Made by a program: the position numbers and the translations under genes
NCBI GenBank assembly: GCA_029817715.1
Contig: JARUPY010000292.1
Location: 1,448,001-1,512,000 of the forward strand
Origin: Melastoma dodecandrum
Taxonomy: Eukaryota; Streptophyta; Magnoliopsida; Myrtales; Melastomataceae
Direction: 5' to 3'
Length of the DNA: 64,000 nt
In this document: positions 36,171-46,384 of the stretch, piece after piece
How the letters are laid out: each line of letters begins with the position of its first letter
How positions within the stretch are numbered: position 1 is the first letter of the stretch
The notes under the pieces: generated by a model
Seen by the model: only the letters and a program-made list of their open reading frames with translations
The model's database searches: none
Told to the model about the DNA's origin: nothing

Positions 36171-37754
36171 TCAATGGTCCTTCTTGACCATTCCGGCCAA
36201 AGCAGACTTCAGAAATATGAGTTCGTTTTTGAGATTTTTGCCCTCGAGAACGAACATGGCAGCGAAATAGCAGGACATCGCAGTCAAGATCGTTCCAAAG
36301 ATTGCAATGGGACTATCGCCGGTCAGCTTTAGCATGCCCCAACACGCGAGACCACTGAATACTGATGAAATTAATATTCCGCTCAATTCTTTAACGATTA
36401 TTAGGATCTTCACGTTCGCGATTCTCATCGTTAAACCGAAGACCAGCAGGGCGTAGACCACGTTCGCAACAGTCACCAGCCACACCGACTGCCAAGGCTG
36501 TACGAAGTGGCCAGCGGCCACCGCCGCCAAGCGGCCGAGGCCTACAATGAGCGTCGTGAGAAAAAAGATCAGGTTGGCATTCAGGCTTAGCAGCAGAGCC
36601 GTCCCCATAGAGGCGGTACTGGATAAGGCATAGCTCGGGGCGAGGATCTGTAGGAATACACCGGCTTGCTGCCAATTCGCGCCGAGAAGCTGAGCCAGGA
36701 TCTCCGGCCCAGCAGCCACCAGCACCGCCGCCGTCGGGAACGTCACGAAGGCCATCAGGCGGCATACTTTGTAGAAAAACTGCAGCAGACGCTCACGCCG
36801 TTCGCTGAGGCTCTGGGCATAAAGGGCGGCCCACGCCGGATTGCTGAACGCTTCGAACAGAAAACGCGGCACTTGATTGGCCAGATTGTAGATCCCTAAC
36901 GTTGCGGCACCAAATATGGAGCCGAACACGAAGTTCTCTCCGGCGCGGCAGACGAGTTCCGCGACCCGTCCCCCCATGAGCATGCTGCCGGAAGACAGGT
37001 GGTCTAGTATCGCTGAAGGTCGGAAGATGGCCGCCGGCCGCTCGTAGGCGTAGATGTTCAGAATGGCCGCCCTGAAGACGTATCCTATGAGGAACTGGAA
37101 GGCGAGGCTCTTCGCTCCGAAGCCCAGGATTCCGAGGCAAATGGCGCACATGGCACCCGCGATCGTCGAGACTGTGTTGGCGATATCGCAGGCGACGAGG
37201 TTTCCGCTCCGCGTCAGCCGCGCTACGGGCAGCACCGAGAGGCTGAGGAACGGGAAACTCATCGCCAGGATCAGCATGAGCGAGCTCAACTGCGGCTCAG
37301 ACGAGATAAAGGCCAAAAAATAGCCGCAGCCAATGACGACGACAGACAGGACGAGGCCGGACGCCAACAGCATCCAAAAGGCCGTTGACCAGATCTCCGG
37401 CGCATTCGTCCGGTCGCGTGCGAGGGTGAGACCTACGCCGCCATCGGCAATCAGCGCCAGGAACGCCACAACAGGCAGCGCGAGGGCATAGACGCCAAAT
37501 TCCCTCGGGCCCAGCAGAAGCGCCATCAAAGGCACCAGGGCGAGTTGGATGACGATCTTAAGGATGCTCGCAGTCGCTCCGGCCCCGAGGTTCTTTAGCA
37601 TCATCGCCGTACGCGCGTGCGGCGGGTTCTCGGAGCTGGTATTGAGGGCAGAGCTTGAAACGACGCTCTTATCCATCATCAGCTTTGTCGCATGAGACGA
37701 TGGACCACGAGGGCGCGATGATCTGTCACCGTCTTTCGAAATGCTCAAAGTCAC
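36171..37754 (-). CDS. Oligosaccharide flippase (Wzx/polysaccharide biosynthesis family)
   Basis: A protein of up to 527 residues with about 12-14 hydrophobic segments and the MATE-like Wzx fold: ILKIVIQLALVPLMALLLGP, REFGVYALALPVVAFLALIA and FGAATLGIYNLANQVPRFLF. Such proteins move lipid-linked oligosaccharides across the inner membrane. Codon use is clearly less GC-rich than in neighbouring genes, with many A- and T-ending codons. It lies between two direct copies of a decayed transposase and has no glycosyltransferase partners. The start is uncertain: GTG 37754, or ATG 37679 or 37676. Confidence 0.88.
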   Translation of the reverse strand: MTLSISKDGDRSSRPRGPSSHATKLMMDKSVVSSSALNTSSENPPHARTAMMLKNLGAGATASILKIVIQLALVPLMALLLGPREFGVYALALPVVAFLALIADGGVGLTLARDRTNAPEIWSTAFWMLLASGLVLSVVVIGCGYFLAFISSEPQLSSLMLILAMSFPFLSLSVLPVARLTRSGNLVACDIANTVSTIAGAMCAICLGILGFGAKSLAFQFLIGYVFRAAILNIYAYERPAAIFRPSAILDHLSSGSMLMGGRVAELVCRAGENFVFGSIFGAATLGIYNLANQVPRFLFEAFSNPAWAALYAQSLSERRERLLQFFYKVCRLMAFVTFPTAAVLVAAGPEILAQLLGANWQQAGVFLQILAPSYALSSTASMGTALLLSLNANLIFFLTTLIVGLGRLAAVAAGHFVQPWQSVWLVTVANVVYALLVFGLTMRIANVKILIIVKELSGILISSVFSGLACWGMLKLTGDSPIAIFGTILTAMSCYFAAMFVLEGKNLKNELIFLKSALAGMVKKDH

Positions 37755-38068
37755 GTGCTAGAAAAACCCCTCAAGCGCGGCCATTTAATGCCCTGGAAAT
37801 AGTCCTATGCGCGATCTGCGCTTATTCCGGAGCACATCGCCTAGGCGAAATCGAATTGAAGTGCCAGTTCGGTGAGGCAGAAAGCGATGCGGTGGCGCGC
37901 CTCGCGGTCCGTGCAATCGACGCAGAAGCCGACGATCAGGGCCTCGATCTTTCAGCGGCGTTGGGCAGATAAGCCTTTTCCCGCGTCACGGATACGGGAC
38001 TGCAGCTCGGAAACCGATCGGCCAGCTCAGAGCGCGGCACAAAACCGCGGCGAGCAGATTCGGCGGCT
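37755..38068. other. Intergenic sequence between the flippase gene and transposase copy B
   Basis: About 310 bases of mixed composition with no convincing gene. The part nearest the flippase gene is as low in G+C as the gene itself; the rest may include the left end of IS copy B. Confidence 0.5.
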
Positions 38069-38790
38069 ATGGATGCTCTCGTACCCGACGACCTCTGGGC
38101 GGTCATCGAGCCGCTCCTGCCATCCGAGCCTGTAACGCTGAAAGGTGGCGGGCCGCGCGCCTCGGATCGGGCGGTGCTGGCGGGCATCATCCTCGTGCCG
38201 CGCACCGGCTTGCCGTGGAAGCATCTGCCGCGTTCTGAGGTCGGTCCCAGCGGCAAAGCGAATGGGCGGCAGCTGGGCACGTAGCGGGCGGCTGGCGTCT
38301 GGGCGGGCCTGCATTGCGCGCTGTTGGAGCAGCGTCAGGGTGTGGACGCGCTCGATTGGGCGCGCGCTGCTCGCGACAGTGCGAACCTGCCGGCGAATAA
38401 AGGGGCTCTGCGACGGAGCCGAACCCGACGGATCGGGGCAAGCCGGACACGACGCGCCACCGCGTCGTGGATGCCGGGGTGCGCACCGGCCGCCTGGGTC
38501 GTCCGCGGCGCAGACCGGACAAGCTGCACGCCCACAAGGGCTACGATCATGGTCGCTGCCGGCGCGCGTGCCGGGATCGCAGCCTCAAACCACGGATCGC
38601 TCGACGGGATATCGCGAGCAGCGAGCACCTCGGCCGCCACCGCCGGATCGTCGCGCGAACCCTGGCCTGGCTGGACCGCGTCCACCGATTGACCATCCGC
38701 GACGCGCGACGCGCCGACCTCCACCTCGCCTTCCCGAAGCGCGCCTGTGCCCTCATCTGCCAAGCTCAGGCTAAGAGCTGTTGCCCCTGA
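38069..38790 (+). pseudogene. Decayed IS5-type transposase, copy B (frameshifted)
   Basis: The N-terminal part is readable from 38069 (DALVPDDLWAVIEPLLPSEP, VLAGIILVPRTGLPWKHLPR), typical of the DUF4096 head of IS5-family transposases. The frame then shifts more than once; GRPRRRPDKLHAHKGYDHGR and VARTLAWLDRVHRLTIRDAR, in the frame ending at 38790, are the middle and the C-terminal DDE region. A full-length remnant broken by at least two frameshifts. Same direction as copy A. Confidence 0.8.
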
Positions 38791-38792
38791 TT

Positions 38793-39779
38793 TCAATCGA
38801 CCAACTCGTCGGCTTTGGCCAGCAGGGAGGGTGAGATCGTCAGCTTCAGGGTTGCGGCCGTACGCAGATTGATCACGGTGAGAAAGCGGTCGCTGGCCTG
38901 GACCGGCAGATCGCCCACCACGGCACCGCGCAGGATCCGGTCGAGATAGCCGGCCGCCCGCCGGACATCCTGCACGACGCTTGTCGTATAGGCGGCGAGC
39001 CCACCCAGCCGCACCTGCGCCGCATAGGCATAGACCGCCGGAAGCTGACAGGTCGCGGCCAGAGCGACGATCTGGGCGCCGTACACGCCCGTCACGGCGT
39101 CGGGCAGCACGATCAGCCCGCCATGGGGCTCCCGCGCGAAGGCCGTCACGGCCTGCTCGATCTCGGCGCCGTCGTGCACGCCCGCGATCCGCGCGACCAG
39201 ACCGAGTTCCGGAGCGATCCGGGCCAGCTGGGCCGAGTACCCTGCGAGCCGCGCCGGATAGTCCGGGTTGACCAGGGCCAAGGCCCGGACGACGCCGGGG
39301 CTCAACTCCTTCAGGAGCTGAAGCCATTTCCCCACGAAGGTGAAATCGAAGTTCGTGAACCCGGTCAGATTGCCGCCCGGGCGGGACAGGCTCGTAACGA
39401 AACCGGCACCGACCGGATCCTGCAGCATCATGAACACCACGGGCGTGGTCGTCGTCGCCTGCTGGAGGGCGGTGGCGCCGACCACGCCCTGGGCCAGGAC
39501 CACATCCGGCTTTCCGGTGAGGATCCCGTCCGCCTCCCGGCGCATCTTGCCGGCGTCGCCGTCGCCGAAACGGAGGTCGACCGCGAGGTTCTGCCCCCAG
39601 ATCCAGCCGGCCCGGCGCAGGCTCTCCTTCAAGGTCTCCACGATGACCGGCGTGTCGGGATGCGTCTCGCCGTAGACCAGAAGGATTCCGAGCCGACGCT
39701 TTCCGGCCGCCTGCGCGCGGCCGCCCGCGGGCCACGCCGCCGCACCGCCCAGCCCCGCGATGACGTCGCGCCGTCTCAT
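38793..39779 (-). CDS. ABC_sub_bind family periplasmic protein (second of the operon)
   Basis: A 328-residue protein with a Tat-like signal (MRRRDVIAGLGGAAAWPAGG, cut near AQA) and the two-lobed fold of the PF04392 ABC substrate-binding family (TrpX-like): PVVFMMLQDPVGAGFVTSLS, RPGGNLTGFTNFDF and GLIVLPDAVTGVYGAQIVAL. No permease or ATPase gene is near. It is the last gene of the operon, 108 bases after the cyclase stop, and is clearly related to the first gene (43572-44549), so the pair brackets the signalling genes. A sensory binding role is inferred. Confidence 0.88.
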   Translation of the reverse strand: MRRRDVIAGLGGAAAWPAGGRAQAAGKRRLGILLVYGETHPDTPVIVETLKESLRRAGWIWGQNLAVDLRFGDGDAGKMRREADGILTGKPDVVLAQGVVGATALQQATTTTPVVFMMLQDPVGAGFVTSLSRPGGNLTGFTNFDFTFVGKWLQLLKELSPGVVRALALVNPDYPARLAGYSAQLARIAPELGLVARIAGVHDGAEIEQAVTAFAREPHGGLIVLPDAVTGVYGAQIVALAATCQLPAVYAYAAQVRLGGLAAYTTSVVQDVRRAAGYLDRILRGAVVGDLPVQASDRFLTVINLRTAATLKLTISPSLLAKADELVD

Positions 39780-39887
39780 GCCTGCAACTCCTGCCCGTGA
39801 TGGCCGCAGCGCCGGTCCGGGATCGCCATCCGAGACCCGCATCTTTCGGTTATTGCAGCGGGCAGGTCGAGGAGGATCGCGCCGATC

Positions 39888-41153
39888 TCAGCGGACTTCG
39901 ATCCGCGTCCCGCTCGATCCGTTGAGAAGGCGCTTGAGGTGGAAGGCCGCCACGCTGTCATCGGGCCGCAAGCCCACGAGCGCCGCGAAGGCGGGGAGCG
40001 CACCGGCGTCGCCCGCTTCGAGGCGGCCGAAGGCCTCCCGGTAGCGGTCGAGGGCGGCGGCGTCGTAGGTGGCCTCGGTGAGAGGCTCGAACGCCCGCAG
40101 GGCCTCCTGCTTGCCCCGCAGCAGCAGATCCCCGAGGGGCCGGCCGCGGGAGGCCCCCGCCCGGGTCACCACCGTCTCACTCACGCAGATTCGCGTGCCG
40201 AACGCCTTGTTGGCGTTCTCGAGCCGCGCGGCGGTGTTGATGGTGTCGCCGTAGGCCGTGTAGTCGAAGTAGCGCCCGCCGCCGAAATTGCCGACGATCG
40301 CCGGGCCGGCATGCACGCCGATCCGCGTGGCCCCGATCTCGATCCCGCGCTCGCGCCAGCGCGCCCGAAAGCTTTCGGCGGCCTGATCCAGCGCTAGGGC
40401 GCAGGCCACAGCGCGCGCGGCGTGATCCGGCTGGTCTCCGGGGGCGTTGAACAGGACGTGAAGTGCGTCGCCGACGATCTTGGCCACCGTCCCCTCGTGG
40501 GCGAACACCACGTCGGTCATCTCGGCGAGATAACCGTTCAGGATCTCGGCGAGCAGCGTCGGATCGAGGCTCTCGACCAAGCTGGTGAAGCCCGCGATGT
40601 CGGTGAACAGAGAGGACACGTCGCGCCGGTGGCCGCCGAGTTCGAGCCCCGACGCGTCACCGGCCAGCCGCTCGGCCAGATTGGGCGAGAAGTAGCGGGC
40701 GAGCGAGGCGTGCGCACGCTCCGCCATCGATTGCCGCCGCCGAACTTCGCGCAGCGCCTCGACGTGACGCAGGGTCCGCTCGATCGTGATCTCAAGGTCG
40801 GCGAAATCGATTGGCTTCGTCAGGAAATCGAAGGCGCCGCGGTTCATCGCCGTGCGGATATTGGCCATGTCGCCGTAGGCGGACACGATGATGGTGGACG
40901 GCCGCTCCGCGATATCCTGCAGTTTGCCGAGCAGGGTCAGCCCATCCATGCGGGGCATGTTGATGTCGCAGACCACCATGTCGACGTCGTGATGGTCGGT
41001 GAGGCTGTCCAGCGCGTCCTGCCCGTCATGGGCGAACAGGAACGTGACCGCGCCCTGGCGGATCTGGCGGCGGAATTTCTGCGTGATCAGGTCCTCGAGA
41101 TCCGGTTCGTCATCGACCACCAGGATCTTGGCGCTGGGCAGACCGTCGATCAT
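39888..41153 (-). CDS. Receiver-adenylate cyclase fusion
   Basis: A 421-residue protein. A CheY-like receiver (1-125) has the DDE pocket ([12 protein letters not shown]), phosphoacceptor Asp63 in [13 protein letters not shown] and Lys in [11 protein letters not shown]. After a helical linker comes a class III cyclase domain (about 175-350): [20 protein letters not shown] and [18 protein letters not shown] provide the two metal-binding Asp, and the Lys of VAKIVGD with the Asp of [18 protein letters not shown] are the adenine-selecting residues. It should make cAMP under control of phosphorylation. Its ATG overlaps the stop of the stand-alone receiver (ATGA). Confidence 0.93.
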   Translation of the reverse strand: MIDGLPSAKILVVDDEPDLEDLITQKFRRQIRQGAVTFLFAHDGQDALDSLTDHHDVDMVVCDINMPRMDGLTLLGKLQDIAERPSTIIVSAYGDMANIRTAMNRGAFDFLTKPIDFADLEITIERTLRHVEALREVRRRQSMAERAHASLARYFSPNLAERLAGDASGLELGGHRRDVSSLFTDIAGFTSLVESLDPTLLAEILNGYLAEMTDVVFAHEGTVAKIVGDALHVLFNAPGDQPDHAARAVACALALDQAAESFRARWRERGIEIGATRIGVHAGPAIVGNFGGGRYFDYTAYGDTINTAARLENANKAFGTRICVSETVVTRAGASRGRPLGDLLLRGKQEALRAFEPLTEATYDAAALDRYREAFGRLEAGDAGALPAFAALVGLRPDDSVAAFHLKRLLNGSSGTRIEVR

Positions 41154-41548
41154 GCCGTCCCCGCATGGTTGACGAGCCGCCGCTCGATCTCGGCCTTCAG
41201 CAGGGCGAAATCGATGGGTTTGGTGATCAGACCGACCGCCCCGGCCGCCTCGACCCGCTCCCGCGTGTCGGCATCCCCGTAGGCGGTGATCATGATGACC
41301 GGCACCTCAGGACGCGCCGTGCGCACCAGCGGCAGCAATTCGAGCCCGGTCATTCCGGGCATGTTGATGTCCGAGAACATCAGGAGCAGGTTCGGCCCGT
41401 TGGTGGCTTCGACCCGCGCCAGGGCCTCCGTTGCCGAGTAGGCGAAGGCCATCTCGAAACGGCCGGCGCGCAACTCGCGGCGGAACTGCTGCCGGAACAG
41501 ATCGGCGACATCGGGTTCGTCATCGACGACGAGGATCAGGACCTTCAT
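41150..41548 (-). CDS. Stand-alone response regulator receiver
   Basis: A 132-residue CheY-like protein with acidic pocket ([13 protein letters not shown]), Asp60 in [16 protein letters not shown], the Thr/Tyr switch positions in [13 protein letters not shown] and Lys110 in [11 protein letters not shown]. There is no output domain. It is closely similar to the receiver of the downstream cyclase (both have AYGD and TKPIDFA), so the two may compete for the same kinase. Both ends overlap neighbouring genes by four bases. Confidence 0.93.
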   Translation of the reverse strand: MKVLILVVDDEPDVADLFRQQFRRELRAGRFEMAFAYSATEALARVEATNGPNLLLMFSDINMPGMTGLELLPLVRTARPEVPVIMITAYGDADTRERVEAAGAVGLITKPIDFALLKAEIERRLVNHAGTA

Positions 41549-43575
41549 GGATGGTTCTCGGGATCGGTCGGGGCGCCCTGCGCCGACTCGGCTACCTTGG
41601 CGCCCCGACGCGGCAGCGTGATCGTGAATTCGGTATACACGTTCTGCTCCGTGGCGACATCGAGCGTACCGCCGTGCTGCTTGACCAGGATGTCGTGGCT
41701 CAGGGACAGGCCGAGCCCGGTGCCCTCGCCGGCCGGCTTGGTGGTGAAGAACGGGTCGAACATCTTGGCCTTGACGCTATCGGGGATCCCCGTGCCGTTG
41801 TCCCGTACCCGGATCTCGACACGGTCGCCCCGGTCCCGCGTCGCCACCGACAGGGTCGGCGCGTAGCTTGGCTCGGCCGCCTCGACCTTCTTCTCGGTCG
41901 CGTAGAAGCCATTGGACATCAGGTTCAGCAGAACGCGCGTGATCTCCTGCGGGTAGACATCGGCCATCCCGGCGGCAGGGTCGAAATCCCGCTGAAGAGT
42001 GACGTTGAAGCTGGGCTTGGCGGCGCGGGCGCCGTGATAGGCGAGGTTCAGGCGCTCCTCGACGAGGGCATTGATGTCGACGGGGCGGTGTTCGCCGGAC
42101 CCGGTGCGCGAATGCAGCAGCATGTTCTTGACGATCGAATCGGCCCGCTTCCCGTGCTGGACCACCTTGTCGAGGTTGCTCTTCAGGAGACCGGCCAGTT
42201 CTTCCACCTCCGTGCGGGTCCGCTGATCGAGCGGCGCGGGCTTGAGCACGTCCTGCAACTCGTCGACCAGCTCCTTCGACAGGGATGCGAAATTGTTGAC
42301 GAAGTTCAACGGATTCTTGATCTCATGGGCGATGCCCGCCGTGAGCTGGCCCAGCGAGGCGAGCTTCTCCGATTGCACGAGGCGGCTCTGCGCCTTCTGA
42401 AGATCGTCCAGGGACTTGTTCAGGTCGTGGGTCCGTTCCTCAACCTTGGCCTCCAGGGTCTCGTAGGATTCCTGGATCCGGGTCGCCATCGTGTTGAACC
42501 GATGCGCCAGGGTCTCGATCTCGTCTCCGGTGCGGATGACGATGCGCTCCGACAGGTCCCCCGCGCCGAACCGTTCCGCGCCATCCTGAAGATGGAGGAT
42601 CGGCACGACGAGGCGGCGGGCGAGGAAGGTGCCGGCGACCGCCGCCATCAGAACGCCGAGGCCCACCAGGGAGACCGTCTGGATGATGGAATCGATCAGC
42701 GGGTCCATCGCCTCCCGCAGCGAGAGCTGGACGAACACGATCCAGCCGACTCGCGGAATGGTGGCGTGCGCGGCCAGTATCAGCCCGCCATCGATGCCCC
42801 GAGTGATGCCGTAATCCTGATTCCGGGCGCTGCCGGGTAGGGCGGCGGCGACCTCCGGCAGGGCGGACAGATCGGTATCGCGCAATACGAGGCTGAGGTC
42901 CGGGTGGGCGATCAACCGCCCGGCCACGGTGGTCACGAAGGCGTAGCCGTTGGTGCCGTTCCGGATCGCGCTGACCACGTCCCAGATCAGCTTCAGGTTG
43001 ACCTCCGCGACGGTCACCCCGGGATCGCGCCCGGCATGCGCGACCGCGACGGTCATGTAGGGTTCGGAGCCGCGGCGGAAGTAGACCGGTCCGAACCATG
43101 TCTTGTCCTTCAGCGCCTGGGTGAAGCGCGGCGAGGTGGAAAAATCCTTGCCGCTGGCGATCACATCCGGTTCGAGACGTGATACCCGCAGCTGCTCGAG
43201 CCCGTTCGGATCGAGGTAGGACACCTCGGTGATCGCGGGCGCCTGACGCATCAGGCGGATGAAGTCGTAGCGCTGCTGCTCCGGGGAGACCCGGCGCCAC
43301 TCCGCCCGCGTGGTCCAGCCGATCTGGCCCTCGATCTCGGAAAGGAACGCCTCGACGCGCTCAGCGGCAGCCCGGGCCTTCTCACGCTGGACCTCGATCG
43401 CGTTCCGCCGCGCCTCCTCGAAGTTCAGCGTCAGGTCGACGGCGCCGTTGATGAGCAGCACGAGGCTCACCAGACCAACGAAGGCCACCGCGAATTTTCC
43501 CGACAGCCGCAGCCTGAGCCACCGAGGGGGGCTGCCCGCTTCGTGGGGCGCGGTGAGGCTGCGGAGCGCCGTCAT
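41545..43575 (-). CDS. Cache-HAMP sensor histidine kinase
   Basis: A 676-residue membrane kinase. Membrane span 1 (FAVAFVGLVSLVLLINGAVD) lies at about 28-48, followed by a periplasmic double-Cache sensor domain to about 290 (FSTSPRFTQALKDKTWFGPV), span 2 (VGLGVLMAAVAGTFLARRLV), HAMP (LVVPILHLQDGAERFGAGDL) and a coiled coil. The dimerisation helix has the phosphoacceptor His417 (LTAGIAHEIKNPLNFVNNFA), and the ATPase domain has NLMSNGFYATEKK, DNGTGIP and EGTGLGLSLSHDI. Its neighbours supply a likely periplasmic ligand-binding partner and two receivers. Confidence 0.94.
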   Translation of the reverse strand: MTALRSLTAPHEAGSPPRWLRLRLSGKFAVAFVGLVSLVLLINGAVDLTLNFEEARRNAIEVQREKARAAAERVEAFLSEIEGQIGWTTRAEWRRVSPEQQRYDFIRLMRQAPAITEVSYLDPNGLEQLRVSRLEPDVIASGKDFSTSPRFTQALKDKTWFGPVYFRRGSEPYMTVAVAHAGRDPGVTVAEVNLKLIWDVVSAIRNGTNGYAFVTTVAGRLIAHPDLSLVLRDTDLSALPEVAAALPGSARNQDYGITRGIDGGLILAAHATIPRVGWIVFVQLSLREAMDPLIDSIIQTVSLVGLGVLMAAVAGTFLARRLVVPILHLQDGAERFGAGDLSERIVIRTGDEIETLAHRFNTMATRIQESYETLEAKVEERTHDLNKSLDDLQKAQSRLVQSEKLASLGQLTAGIAHEIKNPLNFVNNFASLSKELVDELQDVLKPAPLDQRTRTEVEELAGLLKSNLDKVVQHGKRADSIVKNMLLHSRTGSGEHRPVDINALVEERLNLAYHGARAAKPSFNVTLQRDFDPAAGMADVYPQEITRVLLNLMSNGFYATEKKVEAAEPSYAPTLSVATRDRGDRVEIRVRDNGTGIPDSVKAKMFDPFFTTKPAGEGTGLGLSLSHDILVKQHGGTLDVATEQNVYTEFTITLPRRGAKVAESAQGAPTDPENHP

Positions 43576-44549
43576 TCGACGACCTCGTCCGCCTGCGCGC
43601 GGAGCGCGGACGGGATCGCAATACCCAGGCTCCGCGCGCTCGCGAGGTTCACGACGAAGTCGAACTTCGTGGGTGCCTGCACCGGCAGCAATGCCGGGTT
43701 CTCGCCGCGGACGATCCGGTCGACGTAGCCGCCCGCGCGACGGACCACCTCGGCCACGTCGGGACCGTACGCCATCAGGCCGCCGCGGTGGGCGAAACGC
43801 CGAATGGCAAAGAGCGTCGGGATCCGATGGCGCGCGGTGAGCGCGACGATCTGGTCGCCGTTGGCCTCGCTGAACGTGCCGGGCGCCACGATGAGCCCCG
43901 CACCGTCCAGGCGCGCGAGATCCGCGAGGACCGGTTCGATGGCGGAGGCGGCCTCAACCCTGACGATCGCGGACTGGACGCCGAGCGTGGCCGCGGTGCC
44001 GCTGAACGACGCCGCGTAGAAATTGGCGCCGGGCGCTCCGCTGCTCGGATTCGAGAGGAGCGTGACGTGCCGGATCGACGGCACGGCTTCCTTGAGCGCC
44101 GCCAGCCACTTCCCGCCCAAGGGCGGCTCGTAGAGGGTGAACCCGGTGATGTTGCCGCCGGGCCGCTGAAGGCTCTCCACGGCCCCGAAGCCGACCGGAT
44201 CGGACGCGCCGACAAAGACGATCGGGAGCTCGCGCGTCAGCGCCGACACGGCTGCGAGCTGGGCGCTGAGGAACGTCAGAATCGCCCGCGGCTTGGCGGC
44301 GACGAGTTCCCCGGCGAGGGCACGCGTGCGCTCACGGTCGGCTTGGCCCCAGTGATCGTCGACGCGCAACTCGGCCTGCCCGCGCTCGCGCAGGGCCCCG
44401 CGGAACGCCGCCGCCAGCGCCTGACCCTCGGCGTCCTCGGCCGCGAAGGGCCAGAGAGCCGCCACATGACCCGGCACCTGCGCGCGCGCAGCCACGGCCC
44501 AGCCGGCCAGAATCCAGGGCAACCCAGCGATTACGGTGCGACGCCTCAT
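43572..44549 (-). CDS. ABC_sub_bind family periplasmic protein (first of the operon)
   Basis: A 325-residue protein with an RR-containing signal (MRRRTVIAGLPWILAGWAVA, cut near ARAQV) and the PF04392 fold: LPIVFVGASDPVGFGAVESL, QRPGGNITGFTLYEPPLGGK and GLIVAPGTFSEANGDQIVAL. It is the first gene of the operon and its stop overlaps the start of the histidine kinase (ATGA), so the two are co-translated. This coupling suggests that it presents a ligand to the kinase sensor domain rather than to a transporter. Confidence 0.88.
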   Translation of the reverse strand: MRRRTVIAGLPWILAGWAVAARAQVPGHVAALWPFAAEDAEGQALAAAFRGALRERGQAELRVDDHWGQADRERTRALAGELVAAKPRAILTFLSAQLAAVSALTRELPIVFVGASDPVGFGAVESLQRPGGNITGFTLYEPPLGGKWLAALKEAVPSIRHVTLLSNPSSGAPGANFYAASFSGTAATLGVQSAIVRVEAASAIEPVLADLARLDGAGLIVAPGTFSEANGDQIVALTARHRIPTLFAIRRFAHRGGLMAYGPDVAEVVRRAGGYVDRIVRGENPALLPVQAPTKFDFVVNLASARSLGIAIPSALRAQADEVVE

Positions 44550-44749
44550 CCGTTCCGAGCCCGTCTCGCCGCCATCGGCCCCGGCCGCGGGCCGGGCGCG
44601 GACACTCGGCTCGACCCGGCGGGTTCGGCAAAGACCTTACCGCAAGCTCGACCTTTCCACCACGTGGAGGCGGGATCGCGGGCGGCACGGGGGATTGCGG
44701 GCACGGCGCGGTGGCGTTGCGACGGTGGGGCAAGCCACCGAGGGCGCTG

Positions 44750-45053
44750 TCAGCACGCGTCCGCGGTCGGCCACCGGTAGTCACGGAACTGCTCCCGGAG
44801 CGCGATCTTCTGGATCTTTCCCGTCGCCGTGTGGGGGATCTCCGGCACGAAGACGATGTCGTCGGGGAGCCACCATTTGGCGACGCGCGGGCGCATGAAG
44901 GCGAGCAGATCGGACTTGTCCGGGGTTCGACCGGCCTTGGGCACGATGACCAGCAACGGTCGCTCGTCCCATTTGGGATGGGCGACGCCGATCACGGCGG
45001 CCTCGGCCACATCCGGATGGCCGACCGCGAAATTCTCGATGTCGATCGAGGAA

Positions 45054-45107
<54 letters not shown>

Positions 45108-46384
45108 TAGCCGTTGGCGTCGATGGTGGCGACGTCGCCGGTGTCGAAATAGCCGTCCTCGTCGAGGATTGGCGTTGGATCGCGGAAATACGCCCGGGCC
45201 ACTGCCGGGCCTGCGACCTTGAGGCGGCCGAATGTGGTGCCGTCCCAGGCGAGGTCACGGCCCGCATCGTCGGTGAGGCGGAATTCCACCCCGAACGGCG
45301 GGTAGCCCTGCTTCACCGTGAGATCGAGGCGTTCGGCACCCGCGAGGCCTGAGACTTCGGGCTTCAACGCGCAGAACGAGCCGACCGGGCTCATCTCGGT
45401 CATGCCCCAGGCGTGGATGACCTCGACGCCATAGTCGCGCTCGAAGCGCTCGATCATGGCGGGCGGGCAGGCCGAGCCGCCGATCAGGACGCGCCGCAGG
45501 CGGCTGAGTTTGCCACCCGTGGCGTCGAGGTGCTGGAGCAACCCGAGCCAGACCGTCGGCACCGCCGCCGTCATGGTTACGCCGGTCTCTTCCAGCAAAG
45601 CATGCAGCGATGCGCCGTCGAGGCGCGGGCCGGGCAGCACGAGCCCCGCGCCCGCCATCGGGGCGAGAAAGGCCAGCGACCAGCTGTTGGCGTGAAACAG
45701 GGGCACCACCGGCATGGCGACGTCGCTGCTTTTCAGCCCGATATAGTCTGCGCCGTTATTGACCAAGGCGTGAAGCACGTTGGAGCGGTGCGAGTAGAGC
45801 ACGCCCTTCGGACGGCCGGTCGTGCCGGACGTGTAGCAGAGGCCTGCGGCGTTCGTCTCGTCGAGCTTGGCCCACGCGAAGTCCGCATCCGTCTCCGCGA
45901 TCCAGTCCTCGTACGGTACGGCATTGCGCAGGCGGGTCGGGGGCATGTGCGCGGCGTCGGTGAGGATGACGAAGCGCTCGATGGTCGGCAGCGCCGCGGC
46001 CATCCGCTCGACCAGCGGCAGGAAGGTCAGATCGAGCAGGAGGATGCGATCCTCGGCGTGGGTGATGATGTATGTGATCTGCTCTTCGCTCAGGCGCGGA
46101 TTGACCGTGTGGTAGATCGCGCCGAGGCCGGTGATGCCGTACCAGGTCTCCAGATGCCGATGCGTGTTCCAGGCGAGCGTCGCGACGCGGTCGCCGGGCC
46201 GGATGCCATCGCGTTCGAGCCGCTTGCCCAGTTGACGCGCCCGCGCGTGGATCTCTGCATAGGTCGTGCAGTGCATCGGTCCCTCGACCGAGCGCGAGAT
46301 CACCGCCCGGTTCGGATGCTGCGTCTGGGCGTAGTCGAGGATGCGGTGAATGAGCAGGGGCCAGTCCTGCATCAGGCCGATCAT
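44750..46384 (-). CDS. Acyl-CoA synthetase (AMP-forming, medium/long chain)
   Basis: A 544-residue adenylate-forming enzyme. The P-loop is [53 protein letters not shown] and [20 protein letters not shown] are the A5-A8 motifs, and the catalytic Lys is in [15 protein letters not shown]. It activates a carboxylic acid with ATP and CoA. The sequence fits the fatty-acid/3-methylmercaptopropionate-CoA ligase group; substrate not assignable. The start is ATG 46384 ([11 protein letters not shown]), since upstream residues look non-coding. Confidence 0.92.
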
